IMG/VR virus record: IMGVR_UViG_3300020165_000007
Span: 186,001 to 250,000 of that record
Length of the DNA stretch: 64,000 nt
Reading direction: 5' to 3' (one strand)
Origin: a virus
Under the pieces are notes generated by a model. That model did no database searches. It saw only the letters and a list, made by a program, of their open reading frames with translations, and was not told the origin of the DNA. Below are positions 55,396 to 63,551 of the stretch, one piece after another. The stretch's first letter is position 1. Each line of letters starts with the position of its first letter. The position numbers and the translations under genes are program-made.

Positions 55396-57396
55396 TTATT
55401 GTGACTTATAATTGTGTGAGAATAATTTTTTCATTCTGTCAACATTCTCATTAATTTTTAATTTATTTTTATCTTCTTTTTTAGATTCAGGTAACGTAAT
55501 ACCTGCCATCTTACTATTATGTCTTTTTTTACCTGGGTAATCAGTTATAGGTTGGGTTGCCTTATTATAAGCCATATTTTTAAGTTGAGCTAAGACATTC
55601 TTTTCCATTCTTTGTTTAACTTCGTCTCCGACATCAGTAGCCACAGCATTTCCCCACTCAGGATTATTACCTGTATCAGATGAACCCATAATGTTTTTAT
55701 CTAACCATTCCTCATCTGGCTTAATTTGGTCGTATTCTAAGTTTTCTTGTCCTCCTGAACGTGCAATTTGTTCTATATACTCCTCAACACCATCCGAAGC
55801 CGTATACATCATCTTATCATCTTTTATGTCTCCATTACCTGATGGAAATTTTTTGGGGTTAGTTTCATACTTCGCGTTGGAACCTTTTAAAAAGTTTGAT
55901 AGTTTGGACGCTAAATCTTTCATATAACTTTCGGTGTCTTTTTTGCTCTGTTTAAGAGCTTTGTTTTGAGAAGTTATTCCCTCTATCTTTTGTTCTTCAA
56001 TTATTTTTTCAATCAAGTCTATCATATCCTCCTCACTTAACTGTAAACTCTTTTTACCTTCATGAAAATCTAAAGGTGCATTAAAAGAACCTGAAGATGA
56101 CGCACCAGTGGCTTCTTTAGTCTCTTTCTTTTTCTTTTTCTTATCTTTAGCAGCTTTTTTCATAGATTCTTTTTTGTTTCCATCACCATCTAAATCTAAA
56201 AAGTCAGGTTTTTCATCTTCCTTCATTTCATCTTGTTTTTTAATGTTAGAATCAACACCAATAACTTCTCCTGGTCTACCATCAAATTCATCTCTGTCTT
56301 CAGGAGCCTTACCCATATCTTCTTTGGTGACCATTCTTTCCTGTTTTCTCTGTTTAGCAATCTCATAGAATTCAGTCATATCATCAATTTCTTCTGAGAC
56401 AGACTCTGTTATATGTTTGGCTTTTTTATTAATCTCTTCAGACAGTACTTTGTCTACTATCCCATCAATCATATTTTCAATTTCTTTATTCATTTCGGTA
56501 CTTTTATAATAAATATTAGTGTTTTCTAAAATAACACCTTTTATGTAATCTTGATTTAATTTATATCTTGTTGATATGTTTTTTATTGCTTCGTTTACTA
56601 AATTATTTTCAAAAAACTCTAAAGCTTTTATATCTCCCTGATTACAATATGGGAAAGTTTTACATTTATTTTTTATCTTAACGAACTTACCTCCCGGTCC
56701 TCCATACTTTGGGAAGTTCTTGTCTTTCACAGACCTTAAATCTTTATAAACAGTATCAGGGTTGGAAAGTTTCAGTGGGTCTTTCTTTGGTCCCCCAAAT
56801 GGTGCGTCATAAGGTCCTGATGATGATGCTGTTGTCGCTTCTTTGGCTTCTTCCTTATGTGATTTAGATTCCATATCTTCTAATTTATCGTAATAATATA
56901 AATCTTCATATATATGGTCCATAGCAATTTCAATAGCTATGGATTTATCATTAGTGTGTTCCATTTCAACATTAACACCCTTTTCCATTTTATCTAAAAG
57001 TTGTGTAATATCGACCTCATGTTTATTAGCTAAATCACTAACAGTCATTCCGTCAGCTAATCCTCCAGGTATTTCATCTTCATTCACAGATTTAGATAGT
57101 TTTGTTTCAGTGTCAGGTTGAAATAATGTATTTTTAACGGGTTCGGTAAACATCGGCTTTTCGAAAGACCCTGATGAAGATGAGCCAGTCGCTTCTTTAG
57201 CCTCAACTTTAGTAATCTCCTCGAAAAACTCATCATAATCCTCTTCCTTTATCTCTTTTTCCGCTTTACTCAAACTAGTCATCATTTTTCCATAATTTTT
57301 TATCGGTATTGGGTTTTTGCCTGTGGTAATCTGTGTAGCGGCGTCTCTAAACTCACCGCTTAAGGCTTTTTTAAATTGTTGGTTAACTGAACTCAT
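55396..57396 (-). CDS. large acidic repeat protein, probable virion-associated
   Basis: 666 residues. Three copies of a KEAT(G/T)(S/A)SSSG(S/P)(F/Y)xxP element (about residues 70, 190 and 430) are spread through acidic, coiled regions. KPDFLDLDGDGNKKESMKKA has an EF-hand-like DxDxDG loop followed by a very basic run (KDKKKKKKETKEAT). Similar elements occur, as I recall, in hypothetical proteins of marine T4-like phages. The gene is behind a run of probable late genes and shares a base with the next upstream gene. Probably late and structural or scaffolding-like; not proven. Confidence 0.75.
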   Translation of the reverse strand: MSSVNQQFKKALSGEFRDAATQITTGKNPIPIKNYGKMMTSLSKAEKEIKEEDYDEFFEEITKVEAKEATGSSSSGSFEKPMFTEPVKNTLFQPDTETKLSKSVNEDEIPGGLADGMTVSDLANKHEVDITQLLDKMEKGVNVEMEHTNDKSIAIEIAMDHIYEDLYYYDKLEDMESKSHKEEAKEATTASSSGPYDAPFGGPKKDPLKLSNPDTVYKDLRSVKDKNFPKYGGPGGKFVKIKNKCKTFPYCNQGDIKALEFFENNLVNEAIKNISTRYKLNQDYIKGVILENTNIYYKSTEMNKEIENMIDGIVDKVLSEEINKKAKHITESVSEEIDDMTEFYEIAKQRKQERMVTKEDMGKAPEDRDEFDGRPGEVIGVDSNIKKQDEMKEDEKPDFLDLDGDGNKKESMKKAAKDKKKKKKETKEATGASSSGSFNAPLDFHEGKKSLQLSEEDMIDLIEKIIEEQKIEGITSQNKALKQSKKDTESYMKDLASKLSNFLKGSNAKYETNPKKFPSGNGDIKDDKMMYTASDGVEEYIEQIARSGGQENLEYDQIKPDEEWLDKNIMGSSDTGNNPEWGNAVATDVGDEVKQRMEKNVLAQLKNMAYNKATQPITDYPGKKRHNSKMAGITLPESKKEDKNKLKINENVDRMKKLFSHNYKSQ

Positions 57397-57644
57397 TACT
57401 TAACATTTTTTAAAGATGGTTCCCAAAAACTTCTTCTAGTCCACATAATCTTATAGAACTCTTTCATGATTTTAGTCACTATTTCGTTTATATCACCACG
57501 TATCTTTCCGTTATTAATTTCTTTTTGAATATTATCTACAATTTTTTTTTCGAATTGTTGAATCGTATTAGAGTTAAGAAAGTCTTTAATCTCTTTCCTA
57601 ACTATCACTTCAATATCCTTTTTATCTGTATTACTTAGTGCCAT
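57396..57644 (-). CDS. small conserved phage-type protein
   Basis: 82 residues from the ATG at 57644. MALSNTDKKDIEVIVRKEIKDFL and KEFYKIMWTRRSFWEP fit a small family I recall from marine T4-like phages, next to structural genes. A TATTTAT box lies five bases before this ATG. It precedes the large repeat protein and shares a base with it. Confidence 0.75.
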   Translation of the reverse strand: MALSNTDKKDIEVIVRKEIKDFLNSNTIQQFEKKIVDNIQKEINNGKIRGDINEIVTKIMKEFYKIMWTRRSFWEPSLKNVK

Positions 57645-57649
57645 CACAT

Positions 57650-57656
57650 ATAAATA
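57650..57656 (-). promoter_or_regulatory. putative phage promoter box TATTTAT
   Basis: Sense-strand TATTTAT, five bases before the ATG at 57644. Confidence 0.45.
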
Positions 57657-58283
57657 TCACTCATTCTTTAATTTCCAATGAATACCTCCTCCAATTGATA
57701 AATTATTTTCTATATCTGTTCCTAAACCTAAAATAAATAGATTTCCTTTTCTACTCTTTACCGCACCTTCTAAACCCATCCAATTAATTTTTTTCATATT
57801 ATATCTTGTCCCAAAACCCACGTATAATTCTAACTTATTAATATCTTCTATTCTGTTAATAGTTTTTATTGGTATTTCTATATCTTGAATATAACTTCTT
57901 GATAAGATATTATTATTATATATGGTGTCAATCACCTCTACATAACCTATACTATCAATCTGTAATGTATCAATATATACGTTTCTTTGGTGGTATCTTT
58001 GAATAATATTTAATGTATCTACTTCTATAGGTACATTAACAATTACAGTATCATATATAAACTTTGTATTTGTTTTCCATAGTGTCTTAATCTTAACAGT
58101 CTCTATGGTGTCGATTAGAGTTTCAGTCTCAATAATAGTTATAGGCTCAGATATTGTAAGTTTATTATCCTCTTCACACTTAATTAAAAAAAGAATTACA
58201 ACAATTAAAGTAAAAATTGTTATGTTTTTTACTCTTCCCCTGCGGGCATAGTTTTCTTTCTTTGTGCTAACGTTTTGGCCCAT
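57657..58283 (-). CDS. membrane-anchored exported protein, spanin-like layout
   Basis: 208 residues if it starts at 58283, inside the upstream gene; a GTG at about residue 18 is also possible. A transmembrane or signal helix (about 21-36, ending LIKC) is followed by a long Thr/Ile/Asp-rich extended region and then Gly-rich strands (YVGFGTRY, FILGLGTDIENNLSIGGGIHW), which look like a small barrel. It follows the amidase and so may help outer-membrane disruption. Function is an inference from position. Confidence 0.6.
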   Translation of the reverse strand: MGQNVSTKKENYARRGRVKNITIFTLIVVILFLIKCEEDNKLTISEPITIIETETLIDTIETVKIKTLWKTNTKFIYDTVIVNVPIEVDTLNIIQRYHQRNVYIDTLQIDSIGYVEVIDTIYNNNILSRSYIQDIEIPIKTINRIEDINKLELYVGFGTRYNMKKINWMGLEGAVKSRKGNLFILGLGTDIENNLSIGGGIHWKLKNE

Positions 58284-58810
58284 TTTGATTTAAATTTTTC
58301 ATAAAAAGATGTTAATTTATTTATTAACTCAACTAACTCTGTATCTAATTTAATCATATCTCCATTAATATATACGCCGTTATTTTCTCCTATAGTAAAA
58401 TAAAATTCTAAATCAAAGTCAATTACTTTACCTGACCAATCAACATTATTAGGGTAAATATTTAACGTACCAAAGTCAGATAGGTCAGAGACTTCATTAA
58501 CAAAATCATCCATAGTCTCTTGGTAGGATAGCTTCTCATCTGTAGATAGTTCTAAGTCTTGCTTATTCTTTCCATGAAGTGTTATTAAACCTCCAGATAC
58601 CCTATATGTCTTTTGCTTATCTTCTTTAGGTCTTGTATCTAATTCAATCTCCTCCTCACTATCAGCGGCTAAATTATCTGGTTTAATGTCCATTTCTTTT
58701 AAGAGTCCACTTTTAATTAAAGTTTTTTTAGACTCCTCTAATCCACTAACACCCATTAAGTTTCTACTACTTTTTAGTAGATTTTTGATTTCGTCGTATT
58801 GGTTACTCAT
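58229..58810 (-). CDS. conserved late phage protein with tag-like start
   Basis: 193 residues. MSNQYDEIKNLLKSSRNLM is a helical N-terminus; the middle has YRVSGGLITLHGK and NNVDWSGKVIDFDLEFYFTIGENNGVYINGD, then a basic helix (FKSKWAKTLAQRKK). I recall this pattern from T4-like marine phages near structural genes. A TATTTAT box lies 14 bases before the ATG. Probably a virion or assembly protein. Confidence 0.75.
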   Translation of the reverse strand: MSNQYDEIKNLLKSSRNLMGVSGLEESKKTLIKSGLLKEMDIKPDNLAADSEEEIELDTRPKEDKQKTYRVSGGLITLHGKNKQDLELSTDEKLSYQETMDDFVNEVSDLSDFGTLNIYPNNVDWSGKVIDFDLEFYFTIGENNGVYINGDMIKLDTELVELINKLTSFYEKFKSKWAKTLAQRKKTMPAGEE

Positions 58811-59399
58811 CTTTTATTTTATTTATAAATATATCGAAATCAAAAGCAGGATTCAAATCAGTATTAATTATATCATAATTACTATTACTAGATATACCTT
58901 TAAATCTTTCTATTTTGTCTACCTTAACATTATGTCCTACACTCATTTTAGGTATTTCGTAATCCTCACATAGTTTATTCACTACATTAATCAGTGATTC
59001 CATTTGGTTATCTGTGTATGGTTGCCAAAAGTGATGACCTCTCCATTTTCTACTATATATTTCATCTTCATGTATATCACCTATCCAATTAATAAAATTA
59101 TGAGTTAAAGGGTTTTTTCTCAACCACCCTAAATTTTCCAAACAAACGATTATAGACTGTTTGTTACTCTTGTTAGTTTCCATATAATAACTGTACGTGT
59201 CCGTTGGTATTATACTATATATGTCCCCTTCTCTTCCGATAATAAAATGTGGTAATTTTTTATTATCTCCATTATACCTGTACTTTAATGAGGAAATATA
59301 ATCTTTTAGATTTCTAGAAGTATGAGTGAGAATTATTTGTTTTTTTTTCTTATATCTTCCTACAGGTTTAAAACCATCAATAATATTAACTTTTATCAT
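58803..59399 (-). CDS. N-acetylmuramoyl-L-alanine amidase (endolysin)
   Basis: 198 residues of the amidase_2/PGRP type. LTHTSRN holds the first zinc His, LPHFIIGREGDIYSIIP the following strand with the conserved Gly-x-x-Tyr-like segment, IIVCLENLGW the core strand, and YTDNQMESLINVVNKLCEDYEIP the typical helix, then VGHN for the second His. It cuts the bond between MurNAc and the stem peptide. No signal peptide, so it needs a holin. It overlaps the neighbouring genes by a few bases. Confidence 0.85.
   Translation of the reverse strand: MIKVNIIDGFKPVGRYKKKKQIILTHTSRNLKDYISSLKYRYNGDNKKLPHFIIGREGDIYSIIPTDTYSYYMETNKSNKQSIIVCLENLGWLRKNPLTHNFINWIGDIHEDEIYSRKWRGHHFWQPYTDNQMESLINVVNKLCEDYEIPKMSVGHNVKVDKIERFKGISSNSNYDIINTDLNPAFDFDIFINKIKDE
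58825..58831 (-). promoter_or_regulatory. putative phage promoter box TATTTAT
   Basis: Sense-strand TATTTAT inside the amidase gene end, 14 bases before the ATG at 58810. Confidence 0.4.
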
Positions 59400-60420
59400 T
59401 ACGTTTTTTATAAACTAACCTTTTATTGTTTTGAACTTTTTCCATTGTAATCGGTTCTTCTATAATCTCTTCTTTAGGTTCTTCTATAATCTCTTCTTTA
59501 GGTTCTTCTATAATCTCTTCTTTAGGTTCTTCTTTAGGTTCTTCTATAATCTCTTCTATAATAATAGTATTATTTTTTTGTGATAAGTCATTATTATTTT
59601 CTTTTTTTCTTATAGTTTTAAATAAGAAGTTAGCCGCAATTACAAGTGCAATAGCGAGTGGGTCAAATACAAAAATTATAACTAAGAGTAAGTAATTAAT
59701 AATTTTATTCATCGGTAGCCCTGTTAATTCACTTAAGTATTTTAACGGTCCTAATTCAGCTGCTACATCAGAATTAGATTCTATATTTAATATTTTAATA
59801 TCTAAAGATGTTATAGAATCTGTAACTGATTCTAGTTTTACTGATAAATTATTTTTATTATCTATTGCCTCGTCTAACTGTGATTGTAAAGCTCGTCTAT
59901 TAGAAGATGAAGTTGTTGTGATTATTTGACCTGTCTCTTGGTCTTTATATTGAATTACATTGTTGGAGATACCGTCCCTAAGTGATGATATACTTTCTTC
60001 AACAATTTTCTTTTCTTCTATAATATATTCTCGATTTTCAATGAAACGACTACGTTTAACATCTAATAAATTAATTTCTTTATCAATTATTCCTGATTTT
60101 GAGGCGGTTTCTTGATATGCCGCAGATAAAAATCCATATATACCCATAGAGGTAATAATAACTAATGTAGTTGCCGCTACGGTTAAATAGAATCGTAACA
60201 CTTTATTTAATTCATCCCAATATTGATACAGTAATGAGGCGATAATAAGTTTAGAAACTTCTAATGAAGAAGCCATAATTATTACTTCAAAACTTGCACC
60301 GGCAAACAATTTACTTAATCCAGTTATTGAATAAAATGCCGCGGAAGCACTAACTGACAACGCAGATAGTGCAACCATGGTTGGGAATAATATTTCTTTT
60401 AATCTTTGTATAAATCTCAT
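59386..60420 (-). CDS. membrane coiled-coil protein of T4-like marine phages
   Basis: 344 residues. Three transmembrane helices lie in the first 115 residues (FPTMVALSALSVSASAAF, then FEVIIMASSLEVSKLIIASL and a third), a long coiled coil follows (about 120-210) with a TTTSSSNRRALQSQLD patch, and a fourth helix (ALVIAANFLF) precedes a tail with tandem EEPKEEII repeats. I recall this layout from many marine phages, function unknown. Its place next to the amidase suggests a role at the membrane, perhaps in lysis. A TATTTAT box lies 21 bases upstream. Confidence 0.8.
   Translation of the reverse strand: MRFIQRLKEILFPTMVALSALSVSASAAFYSITGLSKLFAGASFEVIIMASSLEVSKLIIASLLYQYWDELNKVLRFYLTVAATTLVIITSMGIYGFLSAAYQETASKSGIIDKEINLLDVKRSRFIENREYIIEEKKIVEESISSLRDGISNNVIQYKDQETGQIITTTSSSNRRALQSQLDEAIDNKNNLSVKLESVTDSITSLDIKILNIESNSDVAAELGPLKYLSELTGLPMNKIINYLLLVIIFVFDPLAIALVIAANFLFKTIRKKENNNDLSQKNNTIIIEEIIEEPKEEPKEEIIEEPKEEIIEEPKEEIIEEPITMEKVQNNKRLVYKKRNDKS
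59453..59560. repeat. 24-base tandem repeat coding EEPKEEII
   Basis: Three perfect 24-base copies start at 59453, 59477 and 59501, then a 12-base partial copy and a final copy with one change ending at 59560. All lie in frame in the tail of the membrane coiled-coil protein. Confidence 0.85.
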
Positions 60421-60441
60421 TTGATTATTTTTAGTCTACCT

Positions 60442-60448
60442 ATAAATA
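60442..60448 (-). promoter_or_regulatory. putative phage promoter box TATTTAT
   Basis: Sense-strand TATTTAT, 21 bases before the ATG at 60420; it sits in a small palindrome (AGTCTA...TAGACT). Confidence 0.4.
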
Positions 60449-60458
60449 GACTAAGTTA

Positions 60459-61274
60459 TTACAAATAATCAAAAAGTATACTACTCTCGTTTCTTAGTTT
60501 TCTTAAAGCCTTTTCTTTAATTTGTCTAACTCTTTCCTTTGTTAGGTTAAAATCTTTACCTATTTCTTCTAAAGTTTTAGGTGTTCCGCTTATTCCGTAA
60601 TAATCTTTAACTATTACTTGCTCTCTTTTATCTAAAGTTTTCATAATCGCAAATAATTTACCTTTTAAAGCCTTATCATCATTAAAAGTTGCGTCAGGAC
60701 TGCTAGAGTTTTCATTCTCAATTAAATCAAGTAACGTATCACCTTCCTCATTGATGTGATTATCTAAACCTGTAACTTTCGGTAAAGAAGTGAATTTTGC
60801 ATCCATCTCTTTATTTGTCTTTTGACACTCTTTTTTAGCCTTATAAAGGTCTTGGACTACATTTACCGGTAGACGGATTGTACGAGAGTTCTCATTTAAT
60901 GATTGCAAAATTGATTGCTTAATCCACCAAACCGCGTAAGATATAAATCTTAGGTTCTTAGTCCAATCAAAGTTTTTTATCGCCTTCATGAGTCCGTAAT
61001 TACCCTCAGCGATTAAATCACTTAAGTCTAACCCCTGATTTTGGTATTGTTTGGCCACTGTAATAACAAACCTTAGATTACCTTGTAAAAGTTCTTGGTG
61101 AATTTCTTCTTTTTGTTTTTCAGTACATTCGACTGAACATATGATTTTTGCCAATTCTTTTTCTCTTTCTGGCGTCATAACTTTAATCTTACGGATATCT
61201 TTAAGATACATTTGTATCTCATCTTGATTGATAGGATTGTGATTGTTCATTAAATTAAGTTTTTGAGTATTCAT
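60459..61274 (-). CDS. sigma-70 family RNA polymerase sigma factor
   Basis: 271 residues, near the length of Bacteroidota RpoD. Region 1.2 (IQMYLKDIRKIKVMT), region 2 (NLRFVITVAKQYQNQG, DLIAEGNYGLMKAI, RFISYAVWWIKQSI), region 3 and region 4 with TLEEIGKDFNLTKERVRQIKEKALRKLR are complete. It resembles the host's primary sigma but the region 2.4 context is shifted (NSRTIRLPVNV). I infer it directs host core polymerase to phage promoters, possibly the TATTTAT class. It overlaps the upstream gene by 20 bases. Confidence 0.95.
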   Translation of the reverse strand: MNTQKLNLMNNHNPINQDEIQMYLKDIRKIKVMTPEREKELAKIICSVECTEKQKEEIHQELLQGNLRFVITVAKQYQNQGLDLSDLIAEGNYGLMKAIKNFDWTKNLRFISYAVWWIKQSILQSLNENSRTIRLPVNVVQDLYKAKKECQKTNKEMDAKFTSLPKVTGLDNHINEEGDTLLDLIENENSSSPDATFNDDKALKGKLFAIMKTLDKREQVIVKDYYGISGTPKTLEEIGKDFNLTKERVRQIKEKALRKLRNESSILFDYL

Positions 61275-61836
61275 CTAAAATTTGTTTTTCTATTTTGGTT
61301 AGTGAGGTCATACCTTCCTCTTTTATTTTTTCAAGGATGTCGTCCATACTTGGTTTTTCTTCATTTACTTTAGCCATAATATTCTCAAACATCTCATTCA
61401 TTTTTTCCTCTGGTAAAACGTTTTCAGGTAATATAGTAGATGCCGCATTTAATAAAAAGTTGTCTATAATATCTGTCATATCTTTAAAATTAAAATCTTT
61501 TTGTTCAACATTATCATTCTCTTCATTTAAATCAAATAGATTTAACTTTAATTCAGGAGGCATAAAAGCATACATATGTTGTGGTCTCTCTATGAGAAAG
61601 TATTGTGGAGCCACCTTTTCTAAAACCAAATGAATATAATCCCTAATCTCATAAAAAGGTAGAAGACTTTCTAAATTCATTACGATACCATAATCACCAT
61701 AATTATATTTTAGATATGAGTCTTTATTAGTAAAAGGAGATATTTGAGTCGCTATTAATCTGACTAACTCGTCGTCGTTTTTGAAGTTTCCAAAAATGAA
61801 TATCATGTATTGGAATTTCTCGGTTTTATTATCCAT
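61255..61836 (-). CDS. hypothetical protein upstream of the sigma gene
   Basis: 193 residues, acidic. QYMIFIFGNFKNDDELVRLIA and QYFLIERPQHMYAFMPPELKLNLFDL are followed by helices ending TSLTKIEKQILDEYSK. I recall similar proteins from marine phages, without a known role. The coupling with the sigma gene suggests a link to transcription or assembly. Confidence 0.7.
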   Translation of the reverse strand: MDNKTEKFQYMIFIFGNFKNDDELVRLIATQISPFTNKDSYLKYNYGDYGIVMNLESLLPFYEIRDYIHLVLEKVAPQYFLIERPQHMYAFMPPELKLNLFDLNEENDNVEQKDFNFKDMTDIIDNFLLNAASTILPENVLPEEKMNEMFENIMAKVNEEKPSMDDILEKIKEEGMTSLTKIEKQILDEYSKT

Positions 61837-61889
61837 ATGTTGTGTTTTATATTTATATATACTTATCTTAATATGTAAAAATTTACGTA

Positions 61890-62279
61890 TTAAAGTTGTA
61901 TTTCAAATCTGTTCTTCATTCTCTCAATAGATTCTGAAGGAACTCCATGAATATTATCACCACTATGACGATTTTCCACAATCAAAGAGAATACCAAATA
62001 ACCTTTTTCTTCAGACATATCTATATATGGTTTCATCTCCCACTCTTGTGTTGAAGTGTTAGATACTACGATTCTCTCAACCTCTTCGTCCATCCATTCA
62101 TTAACCATATTCTGACACCACTTGTGTGCGATAGGTAGACTCGTAGGGTCAAAGTTATATTCTCCATCATCATTAGTAAAATACATGTCGGCTTCGATGT
62201 GATATCCACCAAGAGATTCTGCAAGAGTGGACTTACCACTACCGGGAAGTCCTCGAAGGATATAAAGTTCTTTTTTCAT
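61890..62279 (-). CDS. P-loop kinase (polynucleotide-kinase-like)
   Basis: 129 residues. RGLPGSGKSTLAESL is the Walker A motif, EADMYF the next acidic strand, VVSNTSTQEWEM the core and ENRHSGDNIHGVPSESIERM the lid with HGVP, typical of the AAA_33/N4BP2-like kinases. Such proteins may phosphorylate RNA or DNA 5' ends or nucleosides. It shares a base with the gene upstream, so they are co-transcribed. Confidence 0.85.
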   Translation of the reverse strand: MKKELYILRGLPGSGKSTLAESLGGYHIEADMYFTNDDGEYNFDPTSLPIAHKWCQNMVNEWMDEEVERIVVSNTSTQEWEMKPYIDMSEEKGYLVFSLIVENRHSGDNIHGVPSESIERMKNRFEIQL

Positions 62280-62578
62280 TATGCAAATTTTACTTCAGTA
62301 TTAACAACTTTAACCACATTCACAACACTATCGTTATTAATCATCTCAATAACACGGTAAGTGAACCCTTCTTTGGTTTCACCCGGTAGATTCTCTACCG
62401 GAAGTTTGTTACCTTTACGGTATCCAACCTGCATGTTACTCAACGCAAATGCAGTACCACTACTACTATGACCTCCATAAAAGCTATACTTAAGGCTACC
62501 ATCGACCAAGTTACACACAAGTGTTTTCTTGTTCTTCATACCATCTTCAAGATGGAAATGGAATATTTTTTCTGACAT
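62279..62578 (-). CDS. hypothetical protein
   Basis: 99 residues, mostly beta-like with a Gly/Ser-rich loop (YGGHSSSGTAFALS). No known domain. A host-type promoter element lies 19 bases upstream, suggesting early expression together with the kinase gene. Confidence 0.65.
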   Translation of the reverse strand: MSEKIFHFHLEDGMKNKKTLVCNLVDGSLKYSFYGGHSSSGTAFALSNMQVGYRKGNKLPVENLPGETKEGFTYRVIEMINNDSVVNVVKVVNTEVKFA

Positions 62579-62597
62579 GTTTATTTTGTTTGTGGTA

Positions 62598-62605
62598 CAA
62601 ATATA
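62598..62605 (-). promoter_or_regulatory. host-type promoter element TAnnTTTG
   Basis: TATATTTG on the minus strand, 19 bases before the ATG at 62578. It lies behind the prs stop codon. Confidence 0.5.
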
Positions 62606-62616
62606 GGTATAAAGTT

Positions 62617-63549
62617 TTAACTGACCAAAAAAGTATCACTAATTGAACGATTTTCTACTAAACAATGTAATGTGGTTGCAAAAAGTTCGTTAGTTGGGAT
62701 TACTTTTATCTTACCGTTAGTCTTGGTTTTGTCAATAGGTATTGTGTCTGTGACAATAAGTTCTGTTAGAACACTTTCTTCAATTCTCTGATATGCGGGT
62801 CCACTAAGAACTGCATGTGTACATAGAGCTCTAACGGATTTTGCTCCGTTATCCATCATTAGTGATGCGGCCTTAGTTAAAGTACCCGCAGTGTCACATA
62901 TATCGTCAACCAACACCACATCCTTACCACTAACGTCACCGATTACTGTCATACTGTCAACTTGATTAGCGACCTTACGTTGTTTGTAACAAATAGCCAT
63001 ATCAACACCCAAAAATTTTGAGTAAGAATTAGCTCTCTTAGTTCCGCCAGTGTCAGGGGTTGCAATACATAGGTTATTAATATTCATTTTTTGAAGATGT
63101 GGTACAAATAGTGTATTAGCATATAGGTGGTCTACAGGTACTTCAAAAAACCCTTGTATTTGGTCTGCATGTAAGTCCATAGTCACTACTCTATCAACAC
63201 CTGAAGCAGTTAAAAGGTTAGCCACAAGTTTTGCTCCGATGGGTACTCGTGGTTTATCTTTTCTATCTTGCCTTGCATATCCGAAATAGGGGATAACTGC
63301 GATGATTCTTTTCGCACTAGCTCTTTTCGCTGCGTCAACCAATAATAATAATTCCATAAGGTTATCAGTTGGTGGGAAGGTTGATTGAATAATTGCCACC
63401 TCATCTCCTCTAATAGTTTCTTCAATACTAACTGAGAATTCACCATCACTAAACCGATGTGTCTTAACAGGAACCAATTTAGTTCCAAACGATTTTGCCA
63501 CTTTTTGGGCATACTCTTTTGATGCCGAGCCAGCCATAATTTTTAACAT
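62617..63549 (-). CDS. prs: ribose-phosphate diphosphokinase (PRPP synthetase)
   Basis: 310 residues, normal class I length. FSDGEFSVSIEETIRG, IIAVIPYFGYARQDRKDKPR (catalytic loop), MDLHADQIQGFFEVPVDHL, SPDTGG-like TPDTGGTKRA and the PRPP loop DVVLVDDICDTAGTL are all kept. It makes PRPP from ribose-5-phosphate and ATP for purine, pyrimidine and NAD synthesis. With purA, thyA, folA and glnA it completes a nucleotide supply set. It follows a partial gene by two bases. Confidence 0.96.
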   Translation of the reverse strand: MLKIMAGSASKEYAQKVAKSFGTKLVPVKTHRFSDGEFSVSIEETIRGDEVAIIQSTFPPTDNLMELLLLVDAAKRASAKRIIAVIPYFGYARQDRKDKPRVPIGAKLVANLLTASGVDRVVTMDLHADQIQGFFEVPVDHLYANTLFVPHLQKMNINNLCIATPDTGGTKRANSYSKFLGVDMAICYKQRKVANQVDSMTVIGDVSGKDVVLVDDICDTAGTLTKAASLMMDNGAKSVRALCTHAVLSGPAYQRIEESVLTELIVTDTIPIDKTKTNGKIKVIPTNELFATTLHCLVENRSISDTFLVS

Positions 63550-63551
63550 TT

